A stretch of DNA of 40,942 bases from Myxococcota bacterium (GCA_022447545.1 JAKVBI010000002.1:185675-226616); one strand, 5' to 3'. Shown: positions 29,169-38,542, counted from the first letter of the stretch. The notes: generated by a model not told the origin, from the letters alone. Translations and numbers: made by a program.

Positions 29169-30581
29169 ATGTCCGACCTCTCCTCCAGTGCTGCAATTCG
29201 AGCACGCCTCCCGCACCCGGTAATCGACGCCGACGGTCACATCATCGAGTTCCTTCCCGCGGTCCGTGATCACCTAGTGGAGGTCGGAGGGCGCCAACTC
29301 GCGGAAGACTTCGACACCATGATGGCGGCTCGCAAGACGCTGGACCCATTGCCGGATGCCGAAAAACGGGCTCATGGCCTGTTCAAACTGACCTGGTGGG
29401 CCTACCCGGCACGCAACTCGCGTGATCGCGCTACAGGCATGCTGCCCCAGCTGCTCTACGAAAGGCTCGACGAGTTCGGAATCGATTTCGCGGTCATGTA
29501 TCCAACCGCAGGCCTCGCAGCCATGGGACTCGGGCCCGCCGAGATGCGGACCGCAGCGGTTCGGGCCTTCAACCGCTGTGCAGCCGAGATGTTCGAGCCC
29601 TACGCAGACCGCCTGACTCCGGTAGCCATGATTCCAATGAATGAACCAGGAGAGGCCATCGACGAACTGGAATACTGCAAGAATGAGCTCGGCCTCAAGG
29701 CATTCCTCCTCAATGGCATCATCCACCGCCCCCTCGGACCCGACCTGCCACGCGCGGCGAGTTGGGTCGACACATTCGGGCCCGAGAGTCCCTACGATTA
29801 CGATCCGGTCTGGGCAAAGTGCGTCGAACTCGGAGCCGCACCGACCTTCCACGCAAGCGCCATGGGCTGGGGCAGCCGCATCTCCCAGAGCAACTATGTC
29901 TACAACCACCTGGGGAACTTCGCCCATGCTGGCGAAGCGACATGCCGCAGCCTTTTCATGCACGGCGTCCCGCAACGCTTTCCGGAACTTCGCTGCGCCT
30001 TCCTCGAGGGGGGAATGGGGTGGGCGTGTAGCCTCTACGCGGACCTGATTGGTCACTTCGAGAAGCGGGGTCTCCCAGGCCTGCACGCCTATGACCCCGA
30101 CCTCATGGATCGCGAGTTACTGGAAGGGCTCTTCCGCAGCCACGGATCGACACGCTTCAAGAAACACCTCGACGAGTTGGAAGACGGCCTGCGAGTATTC
30201 GCGGAGCCTCAGGAAGTGATCGACGACTTCGCAGCCGCACAGATCGAGAAAGCCGAGGACATTCGAACAATCTTCGAACGCAATTTTCGCTTCGGCTGTG
30301 AAGCCGACGACCCGCTCAACGCCACCGCCTTCGACACGCGCATGAATCCCCTGGGTGCTCGCCTCGGTGCCATCTTCAGCTCGGACATCGGACACTGGGA
30401 CGTGCCCGAGATGAGTGAAGTGCTCGCCGAGGCCTGGGAATTGGTAGACCGGGGCCTACTCGGTGAAAACGACTTCCGAGATTTCACGTTTACCCACGCA
30501 GCCAGCATGTGGGCGGAAGCCGACGCCCACTTTTTCAAAGGCACCTCGGTCGAAAAAACTGTCGCGCAGTTGATGGGCTGA
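29169..30581 (+). CDS. Amidohydrolase_2 family metal-dependent enzyme (copy 3, longer form)
   Basis: A 470-residue protein of the same superfamily as the two genes upstream but of a distinct, longer type. The N-terminus is HPVIDADGHIIEFLPAV (Asp22, His24). Other segments are FGIDFAVMYPTAGLAAMGLG, NRCAAEMFEPYADRLTPVAMIP, PTFHASAMGWGSR and RCAFLEGGMGWACSLYADLIGH. Near the C-terminus FSSDIGHWDVPEM holds the conserved Asp followed by His. Similar long forms are common in actinobacterial and deltaproteobacterial catabolic clusters. AAAGGAG precedes the ATG. It converges on the unknown gene at 30617-31132 with 35 bp between. Confidence 0.9.
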   Translation: MSDLSSSAAIRARLPHPVIDADGHIIEFLPAVRDHLVEVGGRQLAEDFDTMMAARKTLDPLPDAEKRAHGLFKLTWWAYPARNSRDRATGMLPQLLYERLDEFGIDFAVMYPTAGLAAMGLGPAEMRTAAVRAFNRCAAEMFEPYADRLTPVAMIPMNEPGEAIDELEYCKNELGLKAFLLNGIIHRPLGPDLPRAASWVDTFGPESPYDYDPVWAKCVELGAAPTFHASAMGWGSRISQSNYVYNHLGNFAHAGEATCRSLFMHGVPQRFPELRCAFLEGGMGWACSLYADLIGHFEKRGLPGLHAYDPDLMDRELLEGLFRSHGSTRFKKHLDELEDGLRVFAEPQEVIDDFAAAQIEKAEDIRTIFERNFRFGCEADDPLNATAFDTRMNPLGARLGAIFSSDIGHWDVPEMSEVLAEAWELVDRGLLGENDFRDFTFTHAASMWAEADAHFFKGTSVEKTVAQLMG

Positions 30582-30616
30582 AGAATCGATTCCGCCCCAC
30601 CTGGTACAGCCGAGCC

Positions 30617-31132
30617 TCAATCGAGTTCGCGAAGCTGTTCTTGCACACTTCGCGCTTCAGCCTCGACACCGTCGATCACAGCGGAAACGAGTTGGAGGTC
30701 GATCTGGGCCAGCACTTCAGACGCCCTGGCCTCTTCCAACATCGGGGCCAGGCGGTGGCGAAGTTGATCCATCGACCAGTCGAGGATCGGGCCGTGGGCG
30801 ACTTCGTCGAAGGGGATGATGTGATTGGTGATGCCGTCTCCATGGATGTAGTGATAGTGGGGACTCCCATCGAAGAGGTCGAATCGAAGGTACTCGTGAC
30901 CGTTTTCGCTCCCCACTACGTGCACCGAAACACCGCGATCTTCGAGGCCGAAGGGGGCATCTTTTTTGATCTCTTCCAGGCCGGCCGCATCGGTCGAGTA
31001 GTAGGAGAACAGTTCTTCCGGAGTCAGGTCTCTGGCCTCCACACCGATTCGGAGGGCACCCGCGTCGAACCAGCGAGTTCGCGAGTCATCGGGTGCCATG
31101 GGCTGCACGTTGTACACGTAACCGAGGTCCAT
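30617..31132 (-). CDS. Hypothetical protein next to amidohydrolase/CoA-transferase genes
   Basis: A 171-residue protein without a domain I recognise. It begins MDLGYVYNVQPMAPDDSRTR, has a probable beta-rich core with VSVHVVGSENGHEYLRFDLF and a histidine-rich SPHYHYIHGDGITNHIIPFD, then two amphipathic helices ending SVQEQLRELD. The clustered histidines (PHYHYIHGDG, TNHII) could bind metal. It follows the CoA transferase in the same direction with a 37-bp gap, so the two are probably co-transcribed. Its placement suggests an accessory role in the same catabolic pathway; this is inference. Confidence 0.7.
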   Translation of the reverse strand: MDLGYVYNVQPMAPDDSRTRWFDAGALRIGVEARDLTPEELFSYYSTDAAGLEEIKKDAPFGLEDRGVSVHVVGSENGHEYLRFDLFDGSPHYHYIHGDGITNHIIPFDEVAHGPILDWSMDQLRHRLAPMLEEARASEVLAQIDLQLVSAVIDGVEAEARSVQEQLRELD

Positions 31133-31169
31133 TTCGGCTCCAATTCCGCCCCCAGAGGCGAGTCCACGA

Positions 31170-32381
31170 TCAGATCACTTCCTGCTCACGCAGCGTCGAA
31201 ATGTGGTCCCAGTCGTAGCCGAGCACATCCATCAACACCGTCTCGGTGTGCTGCCCGAACTCGGGTGCAGGCGTACGAATACTTCCGGGGGTTTCGGACA
31301 GACGGATCGGAATGCCAGGCACTTGGATGGTTCCGTGACTCGGGTGCTCGAAATCCTCCACGTATCCATTGATGCGCACCTGCGGATCGTCGGGCAGGTC
31401 GTTCACGGTGTTCACGATGGTGTAAATGAAGTCACCGCCGTGCTTTAGGATCTCCATCCATTCATCTCGGGTCTTCGTCGCGATCGCCTCGTCGATGATC
31501 GCCACACAGGCCTCGGAATTTTGGGCGCGCACGCCCATGTTCTCAAAGCGAGGGTCGTTCTCGATCTCGGGGCAACCAATTGCTTTGCAGAAGTCGCTCC
31601 AGTAGCGATCGGCCTGATTCATCCCCAAAGCGATCCACTGACCATCGCTGCAGCGATAGTGGTTCCAAAGCGGATTGAAGGACTGACTGCGGCGAACACG
31701 CCCGATCTCGTTTCCCATCATCAATCGGCAGGCAAGCGACAAACCCTGCACGGCCATCATGCTCCCCAGATGCGACGCATCCACCTGTTGCCCGACACCA
31801 AGGCGCTCACGCGCCATCAGGGCCGCCAGAATCCCATAGGCCAGCATGATCGCACCCATCTGGTCTGCGATTCCCGCGGCAATGGGCAGGGGCGGCATGT
31901 CGGGCTCGCCCGTGGCCAACATGATTCCAGAGCGCGCTTGACCGAGAATGTCGAAGGACGGCTCGCCGCTGTCGGGACCCTCGGGCCCATAACCCGTGGC
32001 ACTGGCGTAGATGAGTCGCTCGTTCCGAGCCTTCAATGTCTCGTAGTCGAGGCCGAGACGGCCCGCCACGCCTTTGCGGAAGTTCTGCACGAAGACATCC
32101 GACTTGGCGACGAGATCGTGCATCACCTCCCGCGCCTCGGGCTTCTTGAGATCGATCGAGATGCTCTGTTTGTTGCGGTTGTTGGCTTCGAAATAGAAGT
32201 TCGGCTGCGACGACAGGTCGTTCCCAGACACCGCACCGAGCCCGCGCCCCGGATCTCCGGACCCACGAAGCTCGACCTTGATGACCTCAGCGCCGAGATC
32301 TGCCAGCATCGCGCTGGCCACAGGCCCCTGTTGCCAGATCGTCCAGTCAACGACTCGGATACCTTCGAGCGGAAGTGCCAT
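31170..32381 (-). CDS. CaiB/BaiF (family III) CoA transferase
   Basis: A 403-residue class III CoA transferase. It opens LEGIRVVDWTIWQQGPVASAMLADLGAEVIKVE in the usual way, then NRNKQSISIDLKKPEAREV, VFVQNFRKGVAGRLGLDYE and YASATGYGPEGP. Asp173 in AAGIADQMGAIM occupies the place of catalytic Asp169 of formyl-CoA transferase. These enzymes move CoA between two carboxylic acids, which suits entry of a substrate into a CoA-bound pathway without ATP. The acids cannot be named. GGGGAGA precedes the ATG. It is divergent from the large membrane protein gene, with 237 bp between. Confidence 0.93.
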   Translation of the reverse strand: MALPLEGIRVVDWTIWQQGPVASAMLADLGAEVIKVELRGSGDPGRGLGAVSGNDLSSQPNFYFEANNRNKQSISIDLKKPEAREVMHDLVAKSDVFVQNFRKGVAGRLGLDYETLKARNERLIYASATGYGPEGPDSGEPSFDILGQARSGIMLATGEPDMPPLPIAAGIADQMGAIMLAYGILAALMARERLGVGQQVDASHLGSMMAVQGLSLACRLMMGNEIGRVRRSQSFNPLWNHYRCSDGQWIALGMNQADRYWSDFCKAIGCPEIENDPRFENMGVRAQNSEACVAIIDEAIATKTRDEWMEILKHGGDFIYTIVNTVNDLPDDPQVRINGYVEDFEHPSHGTIQVPGIPIRLSETPGSIRTPAPEFGQHTETVLMDVLGYDWDHISTLREQEVI

Positions 32382-32618
32382 GAAACAATCTCCCCGACGG
32401 TTTGCGCCAGCAGCGGCGTTTTGAAACCACCCTAGGATGCGAACCCTGACGTTGGCAAGCCCGTTGACCCTTCCGGCTCATTGCCCCCCGGGTGAGATTG
32501 TCAGCCAATCGGGTGCCACCCGGCTCCTCCCCGAGACGCACGGGAGCATCGAGGTATATTTCGCACGCGTCCGCGCATACACGGCGGAGGGTCCATCATC
32601 GGCGAGCAACCCGGGAGG

Positions 32619-34424
32619 TTGAAAACCGCGTCCAACGAGCACCGGTCAAGATGGCTAGAGGTCGCTATCGCCGCCGCCTACGTACTACTGGCGGGTGCGG
32701 CAGCACTCTTCCTGCCCTCGTTCGAAGGCCCCGACGAGCCCGAGCACGCCCGCCATGTGGAGGCCTGGGCACTCGGGGCCACACCCGAGCTGCCCTTCAG
32801 CGCAAACGTGCCCGACTGGGGCTATCAGGCCCACCAACCGCCCCTCTACTACCTGCTCGCGGGCGCCTGGGCACACGCGATCGAGCCGGAATTTCACGAC
32901 GCACTGGTCGTGAACCCTCACCACAACGAACATTTTCCCTTCCTGCGCCACGACCTCCCCGAAGAGCGCTTCCCCTTTGGGGGCGCCAACGCCGGGCTGC
33001 GCTGGCTGCGCGCGATGTCCGTGGGAATCGGTCTACTCACAGCGTTGCTCGCCGTGGCCTTCGCCCGCCAGATGCTCCCCGACGATCCATCGGCACGCGC
33101 CTTCTATTTGGCAGTCGTCTTGTTGGCCCCCAATGCCGTGCAGCTATCAGGAGTAGTCGGCAACGATGGGCTGTCGGTGGCCCTGGCGCTGGGAGCATTT
33201 CTCCTGTTGGCGAAAGCGCTCGATCGAGATACCGCCAGCGTGTCTCTTTTGACCGGTTGCGGGATCGCACTTGGATTGGCGGTGGCTACGAAGCTCTCGG
33301 CGGGGATCTCCGCCCTCGCCGTAGGCTGCTGGATCTCAATGGATGCTGTGGCGCGACGGCGCCCAAGCTTCAGTGGAACTGCCGTCCTCGCCACACTCCT
33401 CCCCTTTTCCGCCATCATGGTCGCACTGGCCGCCTACTACTCGGCACGTTTTGGCGAAGTCACATGGGGCACGCTCGTCCCGGAGTTCTTTTCCCGGTCG
33501 ACTCCCCTGCCCACCTTCACGGTTCTTCTGGGTGTCGCCTCGCGCGTACCTGAGAATTTCGCCGCAGACCTGTGTTGGCACTCTTGCGGGAGTTCGCGTC
33601 TCGGACACGCCTTGTTCTGGCCATGGCTCGGCGCCGCTTTACTGGTGGCGGGTATGACAATCAGGCACGCCTGGCGCGGCGAACGTTTTCGGGCCACTGC
33701 ATGGCTCGGCCCGATGGCGGCAGTGCTCGCGCTGATGTTTGCAACGGCACTGAATCGCAACTTCTCGAACTTTCAGATCCGTCACTCCATGAGCCTCTGG
33801 CCACTGATCGTCCTGCCCTTCGGTCAACTCCTGGTCCTCACACGCCGCTCCGAGTGGAAGTGGGGATTGGCCACCACCGCGGCAGCCACTCTCGCTACGG
33901 CGGGCGCTGTTCTGTTCTTGGGAGCACGCTCGAACCCACCCCCAATTTCGCGCCCAGAACTCGACCGCGACTACCGCACCTTCATCGCCGCTCATCTATG
34001 GAACAAGCACCGTGCCGCCGCCTACCTTCGCCACGGATCGTTTCTCGGCTACGACCTGCGCGTGGCATTCCTCGAGAGAAACTGGACCGGGGCCGTCGCC
34101 CTCTATGAGTCCTCCGAGGATTCGTACGTCACCAGTCGCACCATGAGCTACTACGCAGCCAGCCTCGCACAACTCGGGCGAAGCGAAGAGTCTCTGGCGC
34201 TGTTCGAACGCCTGCCCGAAGTGGCCGAGGAAGCGCGCGTTCCCCATCTTCGCCTCGTCCATCAATTGGGGGGATCAAAGGCGTCTGCACCACTATTCGA
34301 CCGCTATCTCGCTGAGACACGAGGCCGCGCGCGGGCAGCACTCTTGCGTTTTTCCAAAGCCCTTGGCACGGGCGACGAAATCCACCCAAGCGGACCCACC
34401 ACCCCGGACTCTCGAACTCCCTAA
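32619..34424 (+). CDS. Large polytopic membrane protein, GT-C / DUF2142-like
   Basis: A 601-residue protein with about ten hydrophobic segments up to residue 435 and a soluble C-terminal part. After TM1 it has PSFEGPDEPEHARHVEAW (acidic residues Asp39, Glu40, Glu42), then HQPPLYYLLAGAW. This layout is that of GT-C-fold glycosyltransferases (PMT/ArnT-like, DUF2142), which use lipid-linked sugars. The C-terminal 130 residues (YLRHGSFLGYDLRVAFLERNW, YYAASLAQLGRSEESLALFERLP) look TPR-like. The start is uncertain: TTG at 32619 has GGGAGG immediately before it, too close for normal spacing, and no ATG follows in the next 130 codons. The TAA overlaps the stop codon of the converging gene. Confidence 0.75.
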   Translation: MKTASNEHRSRWLEVAIAAAYVLLAGAAALFLPSFEGPDEPEHARHVEAWALGATPELPFSANVPDWGYQAHQPPLYYLLAGAWAHAIEPEFHDALVVNPHHNEHFPFLRHDLPEERFPFGGANAGLRWLRAMSVGIGLLTALLAVAFARQMLPDDPSARAFYLAVVLLAPNAVQLSGVVGNDGLSVALALGAFLLLAKALDRDTASVSLLTGCGIALGLAVATKLSAGISALAVGCWISMDAVARRRPSFSGTAVLATLLPFSAIMVALAAYYSARFGEVTWGTLVPEFFSRSTPLPTFTVLLGVASRVPENFAADLCWHSCGSSRLGHALFWPWLGAALLVAGMTIRHAWRGERFRATAWLGPMAAVLALMFATALNRNFSNFQIRHSMSLWPLIVLPFGQLLVLTRRSEWKWGLATTAAATLATAGAVLFLGARSNPPPISRPELDRDYRTFIAAHLWNKHRAAAYLRHGSFLGYDLRVAFLERNWTGAVALYESSEDSYVTSRTMSYYAASLAQLGRSEESLALFERLPEVAEEARVPHLRLVHQLGGSKASAPLFDRYLAETRGRARAALLRFSKALGTGDEIHPSGPTTPDSRTP

Positions 34425-35761
34425 TCCACCTGGGCCGGAACCAGAGAACGGGGCGACACCAGTATCTGCTCCGCAATCGCTCGAGCAAGCATCTCGGAGC
34501 CCTCGCGATTGTAGTGACAACATTGATCCACGTAGATATCGCCCGGCGTGTCGCCGAAAAGATCAGTGAGATCTTGCACGTTGATCCCGTCTGCCTGCAT
34601 TGCGGGAATTCGCGCCTGGAGCACTGGGTAACCGTCTCGAACCTTGGCCCGCCAGGAATGCTGCGCGTCAAAGGCAATCTCGCGTTCACGGGATGTCAGC
34701 AACTTGCTGCCCTCGACATACTGATTCGGCTGCAGGACGTGGACGTATCGAGCCCCCATTCGTTCAGACAAACCAGCCATCTGTCGCGAACTGTCTTCCC
34801 AGAGGTTGGCGATCAGCTCCCAACAGCCTCCCTCCTCGTCCAGACATGGATGACCGGTCACCACCACGCTATCCGGGCTCATCGCCTCGTTCTGCATTCG
34901 GACCTCCAACTCGACCGCGCGCCGATCCGCACTCAAAGCCATGACCCCGGTCAACGTGCGTGCCAGCTCCGATCCATTGAGGAGGCTGTCATTCGCAAAC
35001 CGCCGCCATTCATCAGCGCGGCGCCGTTCGCTGATGATTTCAGCCGCGGCTTCGATCAGGTGCGAGGACGACTCCGCCATTCCGAGCTGTGCCAGAAGCC
35101 ATGAGTAGTGGTCGCGGCTCGGAAAAATGGGGTTGTATCCCTCGTCCGCGTCGGCACCTGAAAGAGCGACCTCATTGAAACCGTCGAGATTGATGACCGC
35201 ATCGAACGAAACGCCCTGCAGCCCCATGAGTGTCAATCCAATCAGTTGCTGGGGTTGCTTGTAGCCACCAATTGCCAGGTTGAGGATTCGCACGCGTCCG
35301 TGAAGTTCCGGGTCACCCTCTTCGAGAGCACGAATCAAAGCGCCTCCGCCCACCGTGGCAAGCTGCTCGGCCACGGAGCCGCCGAAGACACCCACCTCGA
35401 AACCATCGTCTTCGAAGAAATAATCCTCGTGCTCCGATGGATAGCCGTGAGCGTTGAGAAATTGATTCCTCAGATAGAAGTCCGAAGGCAATCCACCGAA
35501 GGTTTGACGGAGCTGGAGGGGATCGATGAGCCCCTTGGGGTGTCTCGGATTCCCGGTGTATCCCAGAAAGGGGTGCTGGAGGAACCGAGTGGTGGGCGCA
35601 TCGGAAACTGGAACTTGGCTGGCATGGATGCGGGTAGCATCGCGCGCGTCGGTGAAGAAGCCACCCACCCGGATGATCAACTCGAGCAACGCGATGGGGA
35701 CCACCAGGAAAACGGCACCCATTGCGAGCTTTGCGGTGAGGCCTTCCCGCCAGAGTTTCAT
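34421..35761 (-). CDS. Membrane-anchored SGNH/GDSL-type hydrolase
   Basis: A 446-residue protein with one N-terminal membrane anchor (LAMGAVFLVVPIALLELIIRV), so the catalytic domain is likely periplasmic. SGNH blocks are VFGGSVAEQLA (Ser129), NLAIGGYKQPQQ (block II Gly), NLDGFNEV (Asn196) and YVDQCCHYNREGSEML (Asp-x-x-x-His). Such enzymes remove or transfer acyl groups on glycans or lipids. It converges on the GT-C-like gene with overlapping stops (CTAA, 34421-34424), and a role in modifying the same surface polymer is possible. Divergent from the MFS transporter with 193 bp between. Confidence 0.85.
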   Translation of the reverse strand: MKLWREGLTAKLAMGAVFLVVPIALLELIIRVGGFFTDARDATRIHASQVPVSDAPTTRFLQHPFLGYTGNPRHPKGLIDPLQLRQTFGGLPSDFYLRNQFLNAHGYPSEHEDYFFEDDGFEVGVFGGSVAEQLATVGGGALIRALEEGDPELHGRVRILNLAIGGYKQPQQLIGLTLMGLQGVSFDAVINLDGFNEVALSGADADEGYNPIFPSRDHYSWLLAQLGMAESSSHLIEAAAEIISERRRADEWRRFANDSLLNGSELARTLTGVMALSADRRAVELEVRMQNEAMSPDSVVVTGHPCLDEEGGCWELIANLWEDSSRQMAGLSERMGARYVHVLQPNQYVEGSKLLTSREREIAFDAQHSWRAKVRDGYPVLQARIPAMQADGINVQDLTDLFGDTPGDIYVDQCCHYNREGSEMLARAIAEQILVSPRSLVPAQVD

Positions 35762-35954
35762 GGCCTCCTACACAAGCAGACCCGACCGAATGTCGCCAGC
35801 GTTGCCTGGATTTTGGAGTCGAGGATGCACCCCAGTACGAGCTGGTGAAGACCAGGAGCGTTGACCGGGCTTCCGATCGAGCTCGCACGTACTTCCACCA
35901 TGACGACACCGCGTGTTAGGTTGGCCACGGCGTTTCCATTCTCGAGGATCGATC

Positions 35955-37241
35955 GTGAGCCACGACAACGAAGACGAGCACGAGGTCCCGGGGGCGAGCT
36001 CGCCCGAGTACTCACGCTACGTACTGGGAGCGCTGTTCGTTCTCTACATCTTTAATTTCATCGATCGACAACTTCTGAACCTCTTCCTCGAGCCCATCAA
36101 GCAGGAATTTGGCGCTTCGGACACCGCGATGGGTGCGTTGACGGGCCTTGCCTTCGCGCTCTTCTACACCATCGCGGGCTTCCCATTGGCGCGTTGGGCG
36201 GATCGGAACTCACGCACGGCTCTCATCACCGCAGGGCTCGTAGTTTGGAGCGCCATGACGGCGCTTTCCGGCTGGACTCGCAGCTTCGCCCAGCTGGCGC
36301 TCGCGAGAGTGGGGGTGGGGGTCGGAGAAGCCAGCTTCACACCCTCCTCGCATTCCCTGCTCACCGATTACTTTCCCCCTGAAAAACGCGCCACCGCTCT
36401 GGCGACCTTTGCGGCCGGTGCAAGCGTCGGGAACGTTCTGGGGTTCTTCGGCGGGGGTCTCTTGGCGGACTCGATCGGTTGGAGAAACACTTTCGTGTTT
36501 CTTGGACTCGTCGGGTTACCCATCGCACTGATCTTCAGACTCACCGTACGCGAACCGAAGCGAAGCGCCCCCCCCACGCCTCGTCCTGAATCGATCCTGA
36601 CGATCTGGCGTGCCCTGATGTCCCGCCCGGCGTTTCTCTTCCTGGCCGTGTCGGCATCTCTTCACGGCTTCTCGAGCTACGGATCGACGTCTTGGATCGC
36701 CGCCTTCCTAATCCGCATCCACGACCTCAGTTTGTTCGAAACCGGAGCCGTCATGGCGTTGACCTCCGGTGTGGCGGCCACGGTCGGCCAGATCGTGGCG
36801 GGTCGCCTGGCAGACCACCTCGGGAAACGAGACGTGCGCTGGTACATGTACCTGCCCGCCATTACGTCCGTGTTGACCCTGCCCTTCCTCGTGGCCTTCC
36901 TACTCATGGATGACCTGACCTGGGCGATTCTGCTGTACGTGCCGGGTTCGCTGCTGGCATCCATGTGGACGGGACCCACCTATGCCATGGGCCAGTCCCT
37001 CGCCAAGCCGCACATGCGCGCCATGGCATCGGCCATTCTCGTCTTCCTGCTGAATCTGATTGGTATGGGGCTGGGACCACTCGTCGTGGGCGTCTTGAAC
37101 GATGTGTTCGCACCTCATTTTGGCACCGACGCCATTCGCTATTCACTGATGCTGGCGATCATCCCCCACTCTCTGGCCGCGATCTTCAATCTGCGCGCCG
37201 CGAGAACCCTTCGCGAAGACATCGCCGACGCCAGTTCCTGA
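35955..37241 (+). CDS. MFS transporter, spinster-like type
   Basis: A 428-residue, 12-helix major facilitator. The first helix is YVLGALFVLYIFNFIDRQLLNLF, and the loop 2-3 motif is GFPLARWADRNSR. Helix 4 has ARVGVGVGEASFTPSSHSLLTDYFP, the signature seen in spinster-type MFS proteins of bacterial catabolic clusters. Its cargo may be an organic acid or the substrate of one of the nearby pathways. The start is GTG at 35955, with GAGGAT six bases upstream; a frame beginning at 35913 is less supported. It converges on the unknown gene at 37283 with 41 bp between and no hairpin seen. Confidence 0.9.
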   Translation: MSHDNEDEHEVPGASSPEYSRYVLGALFVLYIFNFIDRQLLNLFLEPIKQEFGASDTAMGALTGLAFALFYTIAGFPLARWADRNSRTALITAGLVVWSAMTALSGWTRSFAQLALARVGVGVGEASFTPSSHSLLTDYFPPEKRATALATFAAGASVGNVLGFFGGGLLADSIGWRNTFVFLGLVGLPIALIFRLTVREPKRSAPPTPRPESILTIWRALMSRPAFLFLAVSASLHGFSSYGSTSWIAAFLIRIHDLSLFETGAVMALTSGVAATVGQIVAGRLADHLGKRDVRWYMYLPAITSVLTLPFLVAFLLMDDLTWAILLYVPGSLLASMWTGPTYAMGQSLAKPHMRAMASAILVFLLNLIGMGLGPLVVGVLNDVFAPHFGTDAIRYSLMLAIIPHSLAAIFNLRAARTLREDIADASS

Positions 37242-37282
37242 GGAACCCCTCGAAAACGCCCCCAAAGTGGTATTCCCGCTGT

Positions 37283-38401
37283 TCAGGCGGGGTCGAGGAA
37301 CTCTTTGAACCCGTAGGCGGGGTGGGGTCCCATGTGGATCTGCTCGAGCACCCCGATGCCCTCCTGGTCGCCGCAACGCGCCCGAACCACCTGCTGGATG
37401 TGCTGGTTCTCGATGTCGAGATTGTCGACGTCTGCACATTTCCAGCTCTCGCCTCCCACGGCGAATTCACCCTTCCACTTGCCATGGCCCCAGACCGGGT
37501 GGGAGTAGCCGATGCCCTTCATCCGAAAGCAAAGGAGACTTTCGACGGAGATCTCGTGGCGCGCGCCACCGCGTTCAATGAGTGTGAACTCGCCGGATCG
37601 GGCCCGACGGGTGCCCGGCACGAATTCGAGGCTGTGCTCCGCAGCCGTGACGAAGCGCGTGGCGGGATCCTCGACCCCGGGGATGTCGTCGGGGGAGTCG
37701 TAGACCGAACAGACCATGCCATCGAGGTGCCAGATCTCACCGAAACCATTCTGGAACATCCCGAGGTGTGTGCAGCGATCCTCCCAATGGAGCGGGAGCC
37801 ACAAGAAGTGGATCTCCGGCGCTTCGGTGGAAGGAGCGCCGGGTGGAGCCGGGTCTCCGACGGGCCGGATTCCCCAGGAACGGTCCTTGGTCCCATAGAC
37901 CCGTGCCGGGTCGATGTTCACGCTCTTACCGTCGTAGCGAACCTCCCCCGACCAGGTCCCGAACTGGTTGAAGCGCGTAGCCTCCATGGGGACCCGACCC
38001 CGACGCGAGTATTGGTGCCCCTCTTGGACATTGGCAGTTCGAGCAATCCAGTCGAGCTGACAAGAGATTCCGGTTTCGTTGTCGTCGAGGGTCACCCGCA
38101 AACTCTTCATGGGCTCGAGGATCTCGATTTGAAAGGGCCCCACCTGGATTTCGCTGGGTTCGATGGGAGCGCGCCGCGAAGCGTGAAACGAATGCTGCTC
38201 GCCATCGCGCACGATGCTGAACCCGCAGTCCATGATCTCGAGATTGGGATACAGGGCAGCCCCAATGCCGATGTAGAACTCGCCATCGTCCTGATAGCCA
38301 TTGAACCAGTAGCGGTCGTAGGCGTGCCGATCGCTCGTAGCGGGCTGGGCAATGGGATACGAGGTCTGATGGATCGGGTAATCGTCGAACTTCGAGAGCA
38401 T
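37283..38401 (-). CDS. Hypothetical beta-rich protein with DRSWGIRP motif
   Basis: A 372-residue soluble protein of a family I know from actinobacterial and deltaproteobacterial catabolic regions but whose function I do not know. It is rich in aromatic and beta-strand residues: QTSYPIAQPATSDRHAYDRYWFNGY at the start, FYIGIGAALYPNLEIMDCGFS, VYGTKDRSWGIRPVGDP, FLWLPLHWEDRCTHLGMFQNG, and a repeat-like C-terminal half. The DRSWGIRP segment and repeated strand pattern suggest a two-domain lipocalin-like or AttH-like barrel, which is only an impression. The ATG at 38401 is supported by AGGAG seven bases upstream. Confidence 0.75.
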   Translation of the reverse strand: MLSKFDDYPIHQTSYPIAQPATSDRHAYDRYWFNGYQDDGEFYIGIGAALYPNLEIMDCGFSIVRDGEQHSFHASRRAPIEPSEIQVGPFQIEILEPMKSLRVTLDDNETGISCQLDWIARTANVQEGHQYSRRGRVPMEATRFNQFGTWSGEVRYDGKSVNIDPARVYGTKDRSWGIRPVGDPAPPGAPSTEAPEIHFLWLPLHWEDRCTHLGMFQNGFGEIWHLDGMVCSVYDSPDDIPGVEDPATRFVTAAEHSLEFVPGTRRARSGEFTLIERGGARHEISVESLLCFRMKGIGYSHPVWGHGKWKGEFAVGGESWKCADVDNLDIENQHIQQVVRARCGDQEGIGVLEQIHMGPHPAYGFKEFLDPA

Positions 38402-38523
38402 CGGTGGACTCCTGGGTGTGGCGGGAGAGCCGCACGTTACCACCACGTCCGGCGGGCGGGCAATCGCGCCCGTACCTGCCCTGCGGCCCTCGCGTGGCCC
38501 GAGAGGCATATAGGGGACTCGAC

Positions 38524-38542
38524 TTTCGTTTTAGTTTCGTTT
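38524..38542 (+). repeat. TTTCGTTT direct repeat in AT-rich region before the radical SAM gene
   Basis: TTTCGTTT occurs at 38524-38531 and 38535-38542, an 11-bp period (about one helical turn), followed by TTTAAATTT up to 38548. This run is far richer in A and T than the surrounding DNA. It lies 14-32 bp before the ATG at 38556, where a promoter or operator is expected. A regulator-binding role is inference. Confidence 0.4.
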
